A stretch of 64,000 nt of DNA from Curvibacter sp. (GTDB lineage: Bacteria; Pseudomonadota; Gammaproteobacteria; Burkholderiales; Burkholderiaceae_C): positions 1 through 64,000 of the forward strand of contig REAW01000012.1 in the NCBI GenBank assembly GCA_004293725.1, read 5' to 3'. The position numbers and the translations under genes are program-made. The stretch's first letter is position 1, and each line of letters opens with the position of its first letter. Shown here one piece after another: positions 27,463 to 38,067 of the stretch. The notes below the pieces were generated by a model that was not told the origin of the DNA, did not search any database, and saw only the letters and a list, made by a program, of their open reading frames with translations.

Positions 27463-28605
27463 TCAATTGGCACGGTGCAACACGACCCGGTTGCGCCCTT
27501 GGGCCTTGGCTTGGTACAGCGCCTTGTCCGCACGCTGCAAAACATTCCCATGGCCAACGTCCGATAGCAGCCAGCCCGACACCCCAAAACTCGCCGTTAT
27601 CGGAATCAACTGGCCATCTGGTGCGGTAAGTGCCAAGGCAGCAACAGCGGCGCGCAGGCGCTCTGCGGTAGGTGCTCCATCCGCCTGCGCGTCTGCCTCG
27701 GGCATCAGGATCAAAAACTCCTCCCCGCCAAATCGACTGACCTGGTCGGTATCGCGCGCACTGGCTTGCAGCGCGCGGGCCACCGCTATCAGTGCCTGGT
27801 CACCTACGGCGTGGCCATACTGGTCATTGATGCGCTTAAAGTGGTCTACGTCTGCACACACGGCTACAAAAGCCTTGCCATAGCGCTGCGAACGGTCCCA
27901 CTCCAGTTGCAGGCGTTGTTCCATTGCATGGCGGTTGGGCAGCCCCGTGAGGGCGTCATTGCTTGCTTGCCGCTGCAAAACCTTTTGCATCCGAAATCCG
28001 ACCAAGAACAGGAACATGAAGTTGAAGGCGGCAGCGCTGACCAAGGTGACTACCCAGACCCCTGTGGGAACGGACCCCACACCCACAACGTCCAAGGTGC
28101 GCAGCATCAGCGACTGGGTCATGACCAAAACATTCATGACCAATAGCGCTGCCACGGGAACCGAGGCGATGCATGTCACACCCAAGCCAAACTCTGCAAA
28201 AAGTGCTTTGCGTGCAAGCAGGCTAATGGCTACCAAAAGGGCGATGTTCCACAGCGCAGCGGCTGCAAGGCGGGCAGGGGTGCTATAGGGGCCAATCCAC
28301 ACCAGGCTGATTGCGGCGGTCGCGGCAAAGGCCCACAGCACCCTGTCGTTAGGGCGCAGCCCTAAAAACAGCAACACACCACGGCCGGCCAGCAGCAAGC
28401 TCAGCAGTGTGGCTGCACTCGAACCCGTGTGGGTGAGCCACACCGGTCCATCCGGGCGCCAGGCCAAAAGTCCGGCCGATGCAGAGCTGGCTAGTGCATA
28501 GCCCATCCAGTGCAAGATGGCCGGGCGTTCTTTTTTGAGCGTCAGCCAGCCCAAGCCCCAGAGGAGGGCATACAAAGCGAGTTGCAGGCTGGCAAGAAGG
28601 GGCAT
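27463..28605 (-). CDS. Membrane-anchored GGDEF diguanylate cyclase
   Basis: DALTGLPNRHAMEQRL...DVDHFKRINDQYGHAVGDQALIAVA...SRFGGEEFLILMPE; N-terminal TM region. Confidence 0.93.
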   Translation of the reverse strand: MPLLASLQLALYALLWGLGWLTLKKERPAILHWMGYALASSASAGLLAWRPDGPVWLTHTGSSAATLLSLLLAGRGVLLFLGLRPNDRVLWAFAATAAISLVWIGPYSTPARLAAAALWNIALLVAISLLARKALFAEFGLGVTCIASVPVAALLVMNVLVMTQSLMLRTLDVVGVGSVPTGVWVVTLVSAAAFNFMFLFLVGFRMQKVLQRQASNDALTGLPNRHAMEQRLQLEWDRSQRYGKAFVAVCADVDHFKRINDQYGHAVGDQALIAVARALQASARDTDQVSRFGGEEFLILMPEADAQADGAPTAERLRAAVAALALTAPDGQLIPITASFGVSGWLLSDVGHGNVLQRADKALYQAKAQGRNRVVLHRAN

Positions 28606-28689
28606 GGTGCAAGGCAGTATCGCATTGGCCTACCGCCTTGGAGCCAAGGCGTTGCCCGCCGCGAGCCTTCAAATCAGGGGTTGCCGGGA

Positions 28690-29331
28690 CTACACCCGCT
28701 GTAGGTCACGCACCAGGGTCTGAACCTTGGTGGTGATGATGTCCACTGCCGGGCCGTTGGCGCCGTGCGGCAAGATCACATCGGCATAGCGCTTGGTGGG
28801 CTCGATGAACTGCTTGTGCATGGGGCGCACCGTTTCCAGGTACTGGTTGATCACGCTATCGGCGCTACGCCCGCGCTCGGCAATGTCGCGCTGCAAGCGG
28901 CGAATAAAGCGCACGTCGGCCGCAGTGTCTACAAAAATCTTCAGCGACATCATTTTCCGCAAGTCGGCATCAAACAGCGCAAACAAACCTTCGATCACGA
29001 TTACCGGCGCGGGCTTGACCGTGATGGTTTTGCTGGAGCGGTTGTCAGCCGAAAAATCGTAGGTCGGCATTTCTATGGATTCGCCCCGACGCAACGCCTG
29101 CAAATGCTGCACCATCAAAGGCCAGTCAAATGCTTGCGGGTGGTCGTAGTTCGTCTTGCGCCGCTCTTCGGGCGACAGGTGGGTTTGGTCGCAGTAGTAG
29201 TCGTCCTGAATCACCACCGTGGCCATTTCGGGTCCGATGGAGGCCAGCACCTCCCGCGTCACGGTTGACTTGCCACTGCCACTGCCGCCTGCGACACCGA
29301 TCACGAAAGGTTTGTTGTTGGTTTTGGGCAT
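28690..29331 (-). CDS. udk: Uridine kinase
   Basis: FVIGVAGGSGSGKSTVTREV...DDYYCDQTHLSPEERRKTNYDHPQAFDWPLM. Confidence 0.93.
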   Translation of the reverse strand: MPKTNNKPFVIGVAGGSGSGKSTVTREVLASIGPEMATVVIQDDYYCDQTHLSPEERRKTNYDHPQAFDWPLMVQHLQALRRGESIEMPTYDFSADNRSSKTITVKPAPVIVIEGLFALFDADLRKMMSLKIFVDTAADVRFIRRLQRDIAERGRSADSVINQYLETVRPMHKQFIEPTKRYADVILPHGANGPAVDIITTKVQTLVRDLQRV

Positions 29332-29518
29332 GCTTGGTTCCGTGTCCAGACTGGCAAAAAGGGCGTGATCTTACAAGGCCACTTGGGAGGACCAACCCAC
29401 ATTTTACGGGGGCGTTCCTCTAGCTCACCCCGGGTTTTTCGTGTTTTGGAACAAAGAATGCGCACAAATCGCTAGTCCAGAGTAGCATCCTGCAATCTTC
29501 TGCCCAGTGAGGTTTTCA

Positions 29519-30325
29519 ATGGATATTTTGAAACGAAACAATGTGCACGTTTTGGAGGGCCCCGGGGCCACTTTTGTGTATGCCCATGGTTTTGGTTGCA
29601 GCCAACACATGTGGGACCGGGTGACGCCGGCATTTGCGGGCGAGCACCGGCAAGTGTTGTTTGATTACGTAGGAAGTGGCCAGTCTGACATGGCCGCATT
29701 TGATCCAGAGCGTTATTCGTCCTTGGATGGTTATGCGCAAGACTTGATCGACGTTTGCGAGGCGCTCGACCTATCGGGCGAGGTCGTTTTTGTCGGGCAC
29801 TCGGTGAGCTGCAGCATTGGCATGTTGGCGGCCATTGCCAAACCAGCCTTGTTTAGCACGTTGGTGCTGTTGGGGCCCAATCCGTGTTTTGTAAACGATG
29901 CATCCGTCGGGTATGTCGGCGGGTTTGCGCGTGAGGATCTGCAAGGCTTGTTGGACCTGATGGACCAGAACTATATTGGCTGGGCCAACTACCTTGCGCC
30001 CGTAGTGGCTTCGCAGGACGCGTCTGGTGCCGTTACCCGCGAACTGTCGGCCAGTTTTTGCTCGACCGATCCTGTAGCGGCAAAGGCGTTTGCCCAGGCC
30101 ACCTTCTTTTCAGACAACCGTGCTGATGTGGAAAAAGTAAGCCCGGCTTGCCTGGTGCTGCAGCACCGCCAAGACACGCTGGCACCATTGGCGGTTGGCG
30201 AGTACCTGCAGGCGCATCTGCAAAAAAGTACCTTGAAAGTTTTGGATGTCTCGGGCCATTGCGCGCACATGAGTGATCCCGCTTTGGTCATTGGTGCAAT
30301 CCGCAACTTCATCCAAACTGCTTAG
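29519..30325 (+). CDS. RsbQ/KAI2-D14-type alpha/beta hydrolase
   Basis: FVYAHGFGCSQHMWDRVTPAFAGEHRQVLFDYVGSGQSD...ERYSSLDGYAQDLIDVCEALDL...VGHSVSCSIGMLAAI...SGHCAHMSDP. Confidence 0.88.
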   Translation: MDILKRNNVHVLEGPGATFVYAHGFGCSQHMWDRVTPAFAGEHRQVLFDYVGSGQSDMAAFDPERYSSLDGYAQDLIDVCEALDLSGEVVFVGHSVSCSIGMLAAIAKPALFSTLVLLGPNPCFVNDASVGYVGGFAREDLQGLLDLMDQNYIGWANYLAPVVASQDASGAVTRELSASFCSTDPVAAKAFAQATFFSDNRADVEKVSPACLVLQHRQDTLAPLAVGEYLQAHLQKSTLKVLDVSGHCAHMSDPALVIGAIRNFIQTA

Positions 30326-30364
30326 CGAATGGGCTAGTTCCGGGTAGATTTCCAAGGAGGCGCA

Positions 30365-33300
30365 TTGGACAGCCTGAACGATATTCCTTGCCCCCTAGTG
30401 GGTACCGACAGAAATGGATTGATCACCGACATCAATGCCAGCTTGCTGGATTTGGTGGGGCGCGATGCTGCATTCTGGCTGGGGCGCTCTATGGATGAAA
30501 TGCTGCCCTTGCCTAGCCGCATTTTTCTGCAAACCCATGCGTGGCCCATGTTGCGCGCCGAAGGACAGTTGGCAGAGATCAAGCTAGAGGTGGTGGATGT
30601 CACAGGTACGCGAACGCCAGTGCTGGTCAACTGCAAGCAACTTGAAACACTGGGCGTCGAATCGTTCAAGTGGGTGCTTTTTGTATCGCGAGAACGCAGC
30701 CGCTTTGAATTGGAAATACTGGAGGCCAAAAAACGCGCAGAAGCGGATGCCAAGATGTTGTTGCAGCGTGAGCGCGCGTTGAAAAAATTGTCCAATGAAC
30801 TGTTGGCTGCCCAAGACAAAGTCCGTCTCGCCAACGAAAGTGGTGGCATTGGTATTTGGGACTGGAACCTGGCGACAGGTGCGCTCGTGTGGGACGCGCA
30901 GAGCTACCGTTTGTACGGTCTCGAGCCTCGCACCGAGATAGATAGTTATGAGCTCTGGGCGCGTCACTTGCATCCGGACGACAAGCAATCTGCAGAGGCA
31001 GATTTCCAACGATCACTCGCTACCGGGGAAGATTTTTTTAGTGAATTCAGAGTCATTTGGCCCGATGGAAGCACGCATTACTTGCGTGGCTTTGGCCGGT
31101 GGCGCAAAGATGCAAGCGGCAAGTTGCTCAGCATTGTGGGAACAAACATAGACGTTACGCAGGCCGCGCTGCACGCGCAATCACTCCAGCTAGCCAGAGA
31201 TGCTGCCGAGGCAGCCAGCCAAAGCAAAGGACAGTTTTTGGCCAATATGAGCCATGAGATCCGCACGCCCATGAATGCCATTTTGGGAATGCTGAACCTG
31301 GTTCAAAACACTGAACTGACAGCGCAGCAGCGCGATTACGCGGTGAAGGCAGAAGGCGCAGCCAAGTCACTTCTGGGACTACTCAACGATATCTTGGATT
31401 ACTCAAAGGTCGATGCCGGCAAGATGGAGCTGGAATGTGTTCCCTTGCGACTCGAACACTTGCTGAGAGACCTCTCGGTCGTCTTGGCCTCCAACGCGGG
31501 GACTAAAAACATCGAGATATTGTTTGACATAGACCCGCAGTTGCCGGCGGTGGTGGTGGGGGACGTCCTTCGATTGAAGCAAGTCTTGATCAATTTGTGT
31601 GGCAATGCAGTCAAGTTCACGTCTCAAGGCCATGTCATATTGGCCGTGGTGGTGCAAAAGCAGGTTGGTACCCAAGTGTCCCTCCTGTTTTCGGTCCAGG
31701 ACTCTGGGATAGGTATCGCACCCGAACACCAAGACCACATCTTCAGCGGATTCTCTCAAGCAGAGGCCTCTACCACACGCAGGTTTGGCGGCACCGGGTT
31801 GGGGCTTGCCATTTGCAAGCGGCTGGTCGAGCTCATGGGCGGGAACATTCAGCTTGTGAGCACTCCCGGTGTGGGCAGCACTTTTTCTTTTGTCATTACC
31901 GTGCCGTTGGGTGAAGATGCTCCCGACGCCCCGGTGCCCATCGTTCGCAATGCGCTGGTAGTGGACGATGATCCCATCGCTGGCTCCACCTTGTTGCGGA
32001 TGGTGACATCACTAGGATGGAGTGCCGATCTGGCCACCAGTGGAGCGCAGGCCTTGGAGTTGGTGGAAAGCAAGTGGGGAGAGCAGCCGGGTAGCCGCCC
32101 ATACGATGTGGTCTACATGGACTGGCATATGCCCGTGATGGACGGATGGCAAGCGACAAAACGCCTGCAAGAGTGGTCTGCCCGTCGTGGGGCACCCATG
32201 CCGCGGACGGTGATGGTGTCTGCACGGGGGCGCGAGAGCCTGGCCCAACGCTCGCCGCAAGAGCAGGACATGCTCTATGGTTTCTTGGTCAAACCTGTGA
32301 CTGCACACATGTTGCGCGAGGCCGCAGCCGACGAAGCAAACGGAAGCAGCCGTGTGCGGGCCTTGGCCAAGGGGCGAACGACCAACCGACAACTCAGTGG
32401 CATGCGCATATTGGTGGTCGACGACAACCTCATCAACCAACAAGTGGCTCAGGAGTTGCTGAGCAATGAAGGCGCTGTAGTGACATTGGCAGGAGATGGG
32501 CAGCTCGGCGTCGATGCTGTGCGCGTTGCGACCCCTCCATTCGATGTGGTGTTGATGGATATCCAAATGCCGGTGCTAGACGGCTATGGTGCAACCCGGT
32601 GCATACGTGAAGAACTCGGCCTCACCAGCCTTCCCATCGTGGCCATGACCGCCAACGCCATGGCAAGTGACCGCGAAGACTGCCTTGCCCGAGGCATGAA
32701 TGAGCACGTAGGCAAGCCATTTGATATGGCCAAACTGGTGTCGCTCTTGATTCGCACCACCGGGTATACGGGGCCTGTGTCAGAGGCGGGTGACACGGTT
32801 GCCCACCAATCCACCGGCACTTCATCTGCCTCGTCCAAGGGGGTCAACTTGGAGATTCCGGGGCTGGATGTTGCTGGGGCGATCACGCGTATGTCTGGCC
32901 TACAGTCGCTCTATGTGCGCACAGCACGTGACTTTGCCAAGACGCTACCCGCAACAGTGTCGGCGCTGGGCCGGCTTGTCCAAGCGGGGGACGCACCACA
33001 AACCCAGATGCAGCTGCACACACTCAAGGGCAATGCCGGTACGTTGGGGGCAACAGCGCTTTCCAGAGAGGCCGCGAGACTGGAGCTACTGTGTACCGCA
33101 AAGACTCCCGCCTTCGAACTGCAGAGCCTCCCATTGGAAACACTGGATGCACTGGCCCAAAGCACCTTGGTAGCGCTAGGTGCGGCAGTTCAAATGTTGA
33201 GTGTGGAGCAACCTGTCAAAGCGGCAACAGGGCCCCTTCAATCCGCAGAAGTGATAGAGGCACTAGAAGAGCTTTCCAGCCTTTTGGGTGCGTCTGACAT

Positions 33301-33457
33301 GGCAGCGCTACAGCGGTTTGCAGAACTTGAAGAAACACTAAACAACCTGGCTCCTCCAGCCCTGGCAGCTATTGTTGAAGCGATGACCAATCTGGAGTTT
33401 GAGACAGCACTCGCTCACTGCGAGGACGCGCTGAAGAGTTTGCAGCGTCAGCAATAG
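30365..33457 (+). CDS. PAS-domain hybrid sensor histidine kinase with receiver domains and a C-terminal Hpt-like region
   Basis: N-terminal [28 protein letters not shown]; HATPase [18 protein letters not shown]; two receiver domains ([32 protein letters not shown]); Hpt-like [16 protein letters not shown] start. Confidence 0.92.
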   Translation: MDSLNDIPCPLVGTDRNGLITDINASLLDLVGRDAAFWLGRSMDEMLPLPSRIFLQTHAWPMLRAEGQLAEIKLEVVDVTGTRTPVLVNCKQLETLGVESFKWVLFVSRERSRFELEILEAKKRAEADAKMLLQRERALKKLSNELLAAQDKVRLANESGGIGIWDWNLATGALVWDAQSYRLYGLEPRTEIDSYELWARHLHPDDKQSAEADFQRSLATGEDFFSEFRVIWPDGSTHYLRGFGRWRKDASGKLLSIVGTNIDVTQAALHAQSLQLARDAAEAASQSKGQFLANMSHEIRTPMNAILGMLNLVQNTELTAQQRDYAVKAEGAAKSLLGLLNDILDYSKVDAGKMELECVPLRLEHLLRDLSVVLASNAGTKNIEILFDIDPQLPAVVVGDVLRLKQVLINLCGNAVKFTSQGHVILAVVVQKQVGTQVSLLFSVQDSGIGIAPEHQDHIFSGFSQAEASTTRRFGGTGLGLAICKRLVELMGGNIQLVSTPGVGSTFSFVITVPLGEDAPDAPVPIVRNALVVDDDPIAGSTLLRMVTSLGWSADLATSGAQALELVESKWGEQPGSRPYDVVYMDWHMPVMDGWQATKRLQEWSARRGAPMPRTVMVSARGRESLAQRSPQEQDMLYGFLVKPVTAHMLREAAADEANGSSRVRALAKGRTTNRQLSGMRILVVDDNLINQQVAQELLSNEGAVVTLAGDGQLGVDAVRVATPPFDVVLMDIQMPVLDGYGATRCIREELGLTSLPIVAMTANAMASDREDCLARGMNEHVGKPFDMAKLVSLLIRTTGYTGPVSEAGDTVAHQSTGTSSASSKGVNLEIPGLDVAGAITRMSGLQSLYVRTARDFAKTLPATVSALGRLVQAGDAPQTQMQLHTLKGNAGTLGATALSREAARLELLCTAKTPAFELQSLPLETLDALAQSTLVALGAAVQMLSVEQPVKAATGPLQSAEVIEALEELSSLLGASDMAALQRFAELEETLNNLAPPALAAIVEAMTNLEFETALAHCEDALKSLQRQQ

Positions 33458-33522
33458 GCCGCAGTCCCACATTCGTCGCAAACCGTGCCCGATCCATCCA
33501 GGCGAAGGACCCTTCTCGCCAT

Positions 33523-34731
33523 TCACTTGGCTAGCGCTGCTCCCTCGTCATCAATCGTTTTTTGTACCTCGCGGTAAAAGGCCTCCCTGGCGTCATTGGC
33601 TACCTTGTCTCGGGCTCCACCTGCCCAGTTGGCGTTGGACACGATCACCAACTTGCGTTGGGGGTCGATAAAAATACCCTGGCCAAAAATGCCTCGGGCT
33701 GCATAGCTGCCGTCGTCATAGGTCCACCACTGGTAGCCATAGCCACGCCCGGGCTGACCAATGTCGGTGCGCTTGGTGGTGGCGTCAAGCGACCAGCCAT
33801 CGGGCACGATGCTTTTTCCGTTGACCATAGCTCCATTCAAAATGAACTGGCCCATGCGGGCGAAGTCGCGTGGCGCTGCCTGCACGCAGCAGCCACCAAT
33901 TTCCTTGCCCGTCTTGCTCAAAAGCCAGGTCGCTTGCTGCTCCATACCGGCGGGCCCCCATACCTTTTCTGCCAGGTAGGTTGCCAAAGGCTTTTGCGTG
34001 GCTTGTTGCACCAGCGTTCCTACCAAATTGGTTTCGCCGGTGCTGTACAGAAAGCGGGTTCCCGCAGGCACCTCACGCGGCAGCTTGCGCATATAGCTCA
34101 CCAGCGCTTCCATGCCTTCTTCGGGCTTGTGTTTGTTGAACTTGGCTACATCCGAGTTGGGGTCGGCATAGTCTTCATTCCACTTCACGCCGGAGGTCAT
34201 GGTGAGCAACTGGCGCACGCTCACCTCATCGTAGGCAGAGCCCTTGAGGTCGGGGATGTAGACGCTCACCTTGTCGTCCAGGCTCTTGATGAAGCCGTCC
34301 TTTACTGCCGCGCCCACCAGTGTGGATGTGAACGACTTGGCCACCGAAAAACTGGTCCAGCGCCCGGCCCCATCAAAGCCCAGGCCATACCGCTCCAGGC
34401 GCAACTTGCCGTCATGCAACACCAGCACCGCAGCACTGCGCTGGCCCGCCATGTAGGCATCGATATCACTCGGCAGTTTCAGGGCAGGGCCTGCGGGCAA
34501 GGCCGATGGCGTACCACTAGTGGCCACCACATTCGACTTGGTCACAATAGGCAGACGGTCCAGCGCACGGAACGCGGCATCGCGTTGCGGCTGCGTCCAG
34601 AACAACAAGTCGGTATTGGTAGGCACGGTGGCCAAAAGTCCGCGGGTCTCTTTGTCCAGGCTGAACCAGCCGCCCACTCCTGCAACACCCACAACAACCA
34701 GGGTGCCGAGCACCATTTTCTTAAAGGCCAA
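33523..34731 (-). CDS. Serine hydrolase, beta-lactamase class C-like
   Basis: SFSVAKSFTSTLVGAAVKDG (SxxK); RFLYSTGETNLVGTLVQ; YGYQWWTYDDGSYAARGIFGQGIFIDPQRKLVIVSNA. Confidence 0.92.
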   Translation of the reverse strand: MAFKKMVLGTLVVVGVAGVGGWFSLDKETRGLLATVPTNTDLLFWTQPQRDAAFRALDRLPIVTKSNVVATSGTPSALPAGPALKLPSDIDAYMAGQRSAAVLVLHDGKLRLERYGLGFDGAGRWTSFSVAKSFTSTLVGAAVKDGFIKSLDDKVSVYIPDLKGSAYDEVSVRQLLTMTSGVKWNEDYADPNSDVAKFNKHKPEEGMEALVSYMRKLPREVPAGTRFLYSTGETNLVGTLVQQATQKPLATYLAEKVWGPAGMEQQATWLLSKTGKEIGGCCVQAAPRDFARMGQFILNGAMVNGKSIVPDGWSLDATTKRTDIGQPGRGYGYQWWTYDDGSYAARGIFGQGIFIDPQRKLVIVSNANWAGGARDKVANDAREAFYREVQKTIDDEGAALAK

Positions 34732-34947
34732 TGTAAGTCTCCTTGTTGTAGCGAAAAACTTGCCCAGAAAATGAGCAACAAGTTATGCGTAGCAGTGTAG
34801 GCCGGCACACCGGGCGTGGGGTACCAGACAAATACCTAGAGCGACCCGACCTCGACTTTCAGCCCCGCCAGCTTGCCAAGCAACGCTGCACGCCGCTACT
34901 GGTTGCGGCCTATGATCCGAACGCACAAACCAGTGGAGCCCCAGGCC

Positions 34948-35421
34948 ATGATCAACCGTGAACGACTGACCGCAAACATCGATGGAGACTTCGTGGTTTT
35001 TCTCATTGGCATGCGCATCAACACGTGGTGGAAGTTGCACAAGTGGTTTCCGGTATCGCAGGCCATGCCACGCATGCTGGCGGAATTGCACGCCAAGCCA
35101 GAGCTGGGCATGCTCCATGGAGAAATGTGGTTTGGCCGAACCACCATCCTGGTGCAGTATTGGCGCTCCATGGACCATTTGTTGGCCTACGCTACCAACC
35201 GGGAAGCCGCCCACCTGCCGGCCTGGAAGTCATTCAACCAATCGGTTGCCAACAGTGGTGATGTCGGCGTATGGCACGAAACCTATGCCGTATCGCCTGG
35301 CACCTACGAAAACATCTACGTCAACATGCCCCCCTTCGGCTTGGGGAAAGTTGGCACGCTGAGCCAGGCATCGGGCGCGCTGAGTAGCGCACGCGGCAGA
35401 TTGCAGGCCAGCGGGCAATAA
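34948..35421 (+). CDS. DUF4188 domain protein
   Basis: DGDFVVFLIGMRINTWWKLHKWFPVSQAMPRMLAELHAKPELGMLHGEMWFGRTTILVQYWRSMDHLLAYA. Confidence 0.88.
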   Translation: MINRERLTANIDGDFVVFLIGMRINTWWKLHKWFPVSQAMPRMLAELHAKPELGMLHGEMWFGRTTILVQYWRSMDHLLAYATNREAAHLPAWKSFNQSVANSGDVGVWHETYAVSPGTYENIYVNMPPFGLGKVGTLSQASGALSSARGRLQASGQ

Positions 35422-35535
35422 GTACCGACAGTGCCCCGTCTTGCATCAGGATGGCAAAGGGAACACGTTCGCTGAGTTACCCACCCATCCAGAACGGATA
35501 AATAAGGAAAATGGCCTGTTGACCCCGTAAAATAT

Positions 35536-35563
35536 GCGCAAGCAGCTACAAAAAGCGTAGCAA
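35536..35563 (+). repeat. Dispersed palindromic repeat copy 6
   Basis: GCGCAAGCAGCTACAAAAAGCGTAGCAA. Confidence 0.65.
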
Positions 35564-35585
35564 GTTTATCTTTCAATCCCCCCAC

Positions 35586-36815
35586 ATGCGCGCCTTTGAC
35601 CGACCAACCCCCACTGTGCTGGTATTGCTGGCTTCCTTGTATTGCGCGCAGGGCTTGCCCTCCGGGCTGGTGGCCCATGCCATGCCGGTACTACTGCGCC
35701 AGCATGGGGTGGATCTGGTGTGGATCGGGTTGCTCAAACTCTTGGCCCTGCCCTGGTTGCTCAAGGTGTTGTGGGCGCCGTGGGTAGACCGCGTGTCTTC
35801 TGACCGACTGGGGCACCACCGCGGTTGGATACTGCCAATGCAGGGTGCGGTAATTTTTTGCCTTGCCGGTTTGGCTCTTATGGCCCCGCAGGCGCTGTTT
35901 GGTTCTGGCATGTGGCTGTTGCTGGGCACCTTGCTGCTGATCAATCTGGCTGCGGCCACCCAGGATGTTGCCACCGACGGTTTGGCCGTGCGCTTGCTGC
36001 CGGAGCGTTGGCGCGGCCTGGGCAACAGCCTGCAAGTGGGGGGCTACAAGCTGGGCATGCTGGCCAGTGGCAGCGGCTTGTTGATGGTGGTGGGCTCCTT
36101 GGGTTGGAATATGTCCTTGGGCTTGCTGGCAGCGGGCTTGCTGGTGCTCACGCTACCTATTTGGTGGTTTCCCGAAAAGCAACGGCTGCCCCGCAACGCG
36201 GTGCAGGCCGAAACCGCAGGCGCAGGCCTGCTGCTGCGCCATTACAAGGGCCTGCTGACCCAACCCGGTATGGTGGCCTGGTTGGTGGTGGTGCTGACCT
36301 TCAAGTTGGGTGATGCCTTGGGCTCGCCCATGATCAAGCCCATGCTGGTGGACCAGGGATGGGATACCGCCGCGCTGGGGCAGTTGACCTTGATCAGCAG
36401 CCTGGCTGGCATTGGTGGTGCACTGCTGGGCGGCATGCTGTACGCCCGCTGGGGTGCCATGCGCTCGCTGCTCGTGTTTGGGGTGCTACAGGCTGCGGGG
36501 CTGGCTGCAATGGCGGTTTTGATAGGGCGGGGCAGTGACGTCGGGTTGGTGTACGCGGTGGCCATGTTTGAGCAAGTGGCGGACGGCATGTCGACCGTCG
36601 CCTTGTTCGCGGTGATGATGCGCATGTGTCGCCCCGAGCACGAGGGGGCCGACTTTACGCTGCAGGCCAGCGCGCAAATTCTGCTGTCGGGTCTGGTGGG
36701 CGCGTGCAGCGGGTTTGTGGCCAAAACGGTGGGGTATGGTGGTTTGTTTATCGGTGCGGCACTGCTGGGCCTAGCCATGCTGGTGTGGGTGCCACGCTAC
36801 TTTGGGCGGCGCTGA
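35586..36815 (+). CDS. MFS transporter (AmpG-like)
   Basis: LYCAQGLPSGLVAHAMPVLLRQHGVDLVWIGLLKLLALPWLLKVLWAPWVDR; about 12 hydrophobic segments. Confidence 0.88.
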   Translation: MRAFDRPTPTVLVLLASLYCAQGLPSGLVAHAMPVLLRQHGVDLVWIGLLKLLALPWLLKVLWAPWVDRVSSDRLGHHRGWILPMQGAVIFCLAGLALMAPQALFGSGMWLLLGTLLLINLAAATQDVATDGLAVRLLPERWRGLGNSLQVGGYKLGMLASGSGLLMVVGSLGWNMSLGLLAAGLLVLTLPIWWFPEKQRLPRNAVQAETAGAGLLLRHYKGLLTQPGMVAWLVVVLTFKLGDALGSPMIKPMLVDQGWDTAALGQLTLISSLAGIGGALLGGMLYARWGAMRSLLVFGVLQAAGLAAMAVLIGRGSDVGLVYAVAMFEQVADGMSTVALFAVMMRMCRPEHEGADFTLQASAQILLSGLVGACSGFVAKTVGYGGLFIGAALLGLAMLVWVPRYFGRR

Positions 36816-36858
36816 AGAAGACATGGGTACGCCCTTGGGGATTTTCTTGGCAAGGCGA

Positions 36859-37731
36859 TCAACGCTTGTTCCAAATCACCAGCCCGATGCCACCCAAGAT
36901 CGCGCAGGCCGACAACGCCATGGGCCACGTGGCGGCTTCGCCCAATAACACGATGCCACCCACCGCCGCAATCACCGGCACGCTGAGTTGCACCGTGGCC
37001 GCGTGTGTTGCCTGCAGAGTGGGCAGCACGCGGTACCACACGGCATAGCCCACACCCGATGTGAGTGCGCCCGAGGCCACTGCGTACAACACGCCGATGC
37101 TGCTCAGGTGCGACTGGGATAGCGCGACCGCACTGAGCACCAGCGTCATAGGGACGGTGCGTACAAAGTTGCCAGCCGTCACCGCCGTGGGACTGGCGCT
37201 GATGGCGGTCTGCTTGCGCCTGCCGAGAAGCGAATAGGCGCCCCAGGCCACCCCTGCGCCCAGCATGGCCGCCGAGCTTCCAAGCCCCGGGGTTTGCAGG
37301 CCGGGCAACATCAGCGCCGTCAGCCCCGCAATGGCCAGTGCAAAACCGCCTAGCTGCAGCTTGCGCATGCGCTCTCCCTGGTACAGCCCCCAGGCAATCA
37401 TGGTGGCCTGCACCGCGCCAAACAGCAGCAGCGCGCCGGTGGCGGCTGTCATGCCCAAGTAGGCAAATGAGAACCCGGCTGCATAGACAAACAAAGCCAA
37501 AGCCGACCAGCCATCGCCGGGGAGTGTTCTGGGCATTCGGGTCTGTGCACTTTGTTTCTGCTGTAGCCACACCAGGGCGCACAGGGTGATGGCGCCGGAC
37601 ACCAAGCGCACACTGGTAAAGCTTGCCGCGTCGATAGCGCCGCCCTTGAGCGCAACCCTGCACAGCAGGGAGTTGCCCGCGAATGTCAGCATGGCCAACG
37701 CGACCAACGAGAAATTGAGAAGGGAGCCCAT
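36859..37731 (-). CDS. EamA/DMT family transporter (paralog of 47763..48635)
   Basis: FAGNSLLCRVALKGGAIDAASFTSVRLVSGAITL...; closely similar along its length to the second EamA. Confidence 0.9.
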   Translation of the reverse strand: MGSLLNFSLVALAMLTFAGNSLLCRVALKGGAIDAASFTSVRLVSGAITLCALVWLQQKQSAQTRMPRTLPGDGWSALALFVYAAGFSFAYLGMTAATGALLLFGAVQATMIAWGLYQGERMRKLQLGGFALAIAGLTALMLPGLQTPGLGSSAAMLGAGVAWGAYSLLGRRKQTAISASPTAVTAGNFVRTVPMTLVLSAVALSQSHLSSIGVLYAVASGALTSGVGYAVWYRVLPTLQATHAATVQLSVPVIAAVGGIVLLGEAATWPMALSACAILGGIGLVIWNKR

Positions 37732-37794
37732 GGCGGACCAGTTTACGCCTGACCTGGCGATGTGCGAAACGGGCCTCTGGCTCTCGTGCAAGAA

Positions 37795-37823
37795 GCGCAA
37801 GCAGCTACAAAAACCGTAGCAAA
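37795..37823 (+). repeat. Dispersed repeat copy 7 (DUF924-linked unit A)
   Basis: GCGCAAGCAGCTACAAAAACCGTAGCAAA, 43 nt before the DUF924 stop codon. Confidence 0.7.
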
Positions 37824-37837
37824 CGCGCGGCAAAAAC

Positions 37838-38026
37838 CTAGAACGAAGACCCCGGTTCGCTGAAAAAAGCCAGCTCTTCCGCGCGGGAGCGGCACCCCAA
37901 AATTGCGTTGCGGTGGGGGTAGCGGCCAAAGCGGTCAATGATGGCTTTGTGAAGCAGCGCAAAGTCCAAGTTGTTCTCAATTCCCGCCTGCGAAAACAGC
38001 GCAACCGCCTGCCGGTGCACAAGTGC
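37838..38026 (-). pseudogene. DUF924 C-terminal fragment A
   Basis: VHRQAVALFSQAGIENNLDFALLHKAIIDRFGRYPHRNAILGCRSRAEELAFFSEPGSSF*; N-terminal two thirds absent. Confidence 0.85.
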
Positions 38027-38067
38027 TAGCGCGATGTACGATGGCGAGACAAAGACGGGAGTTCACT

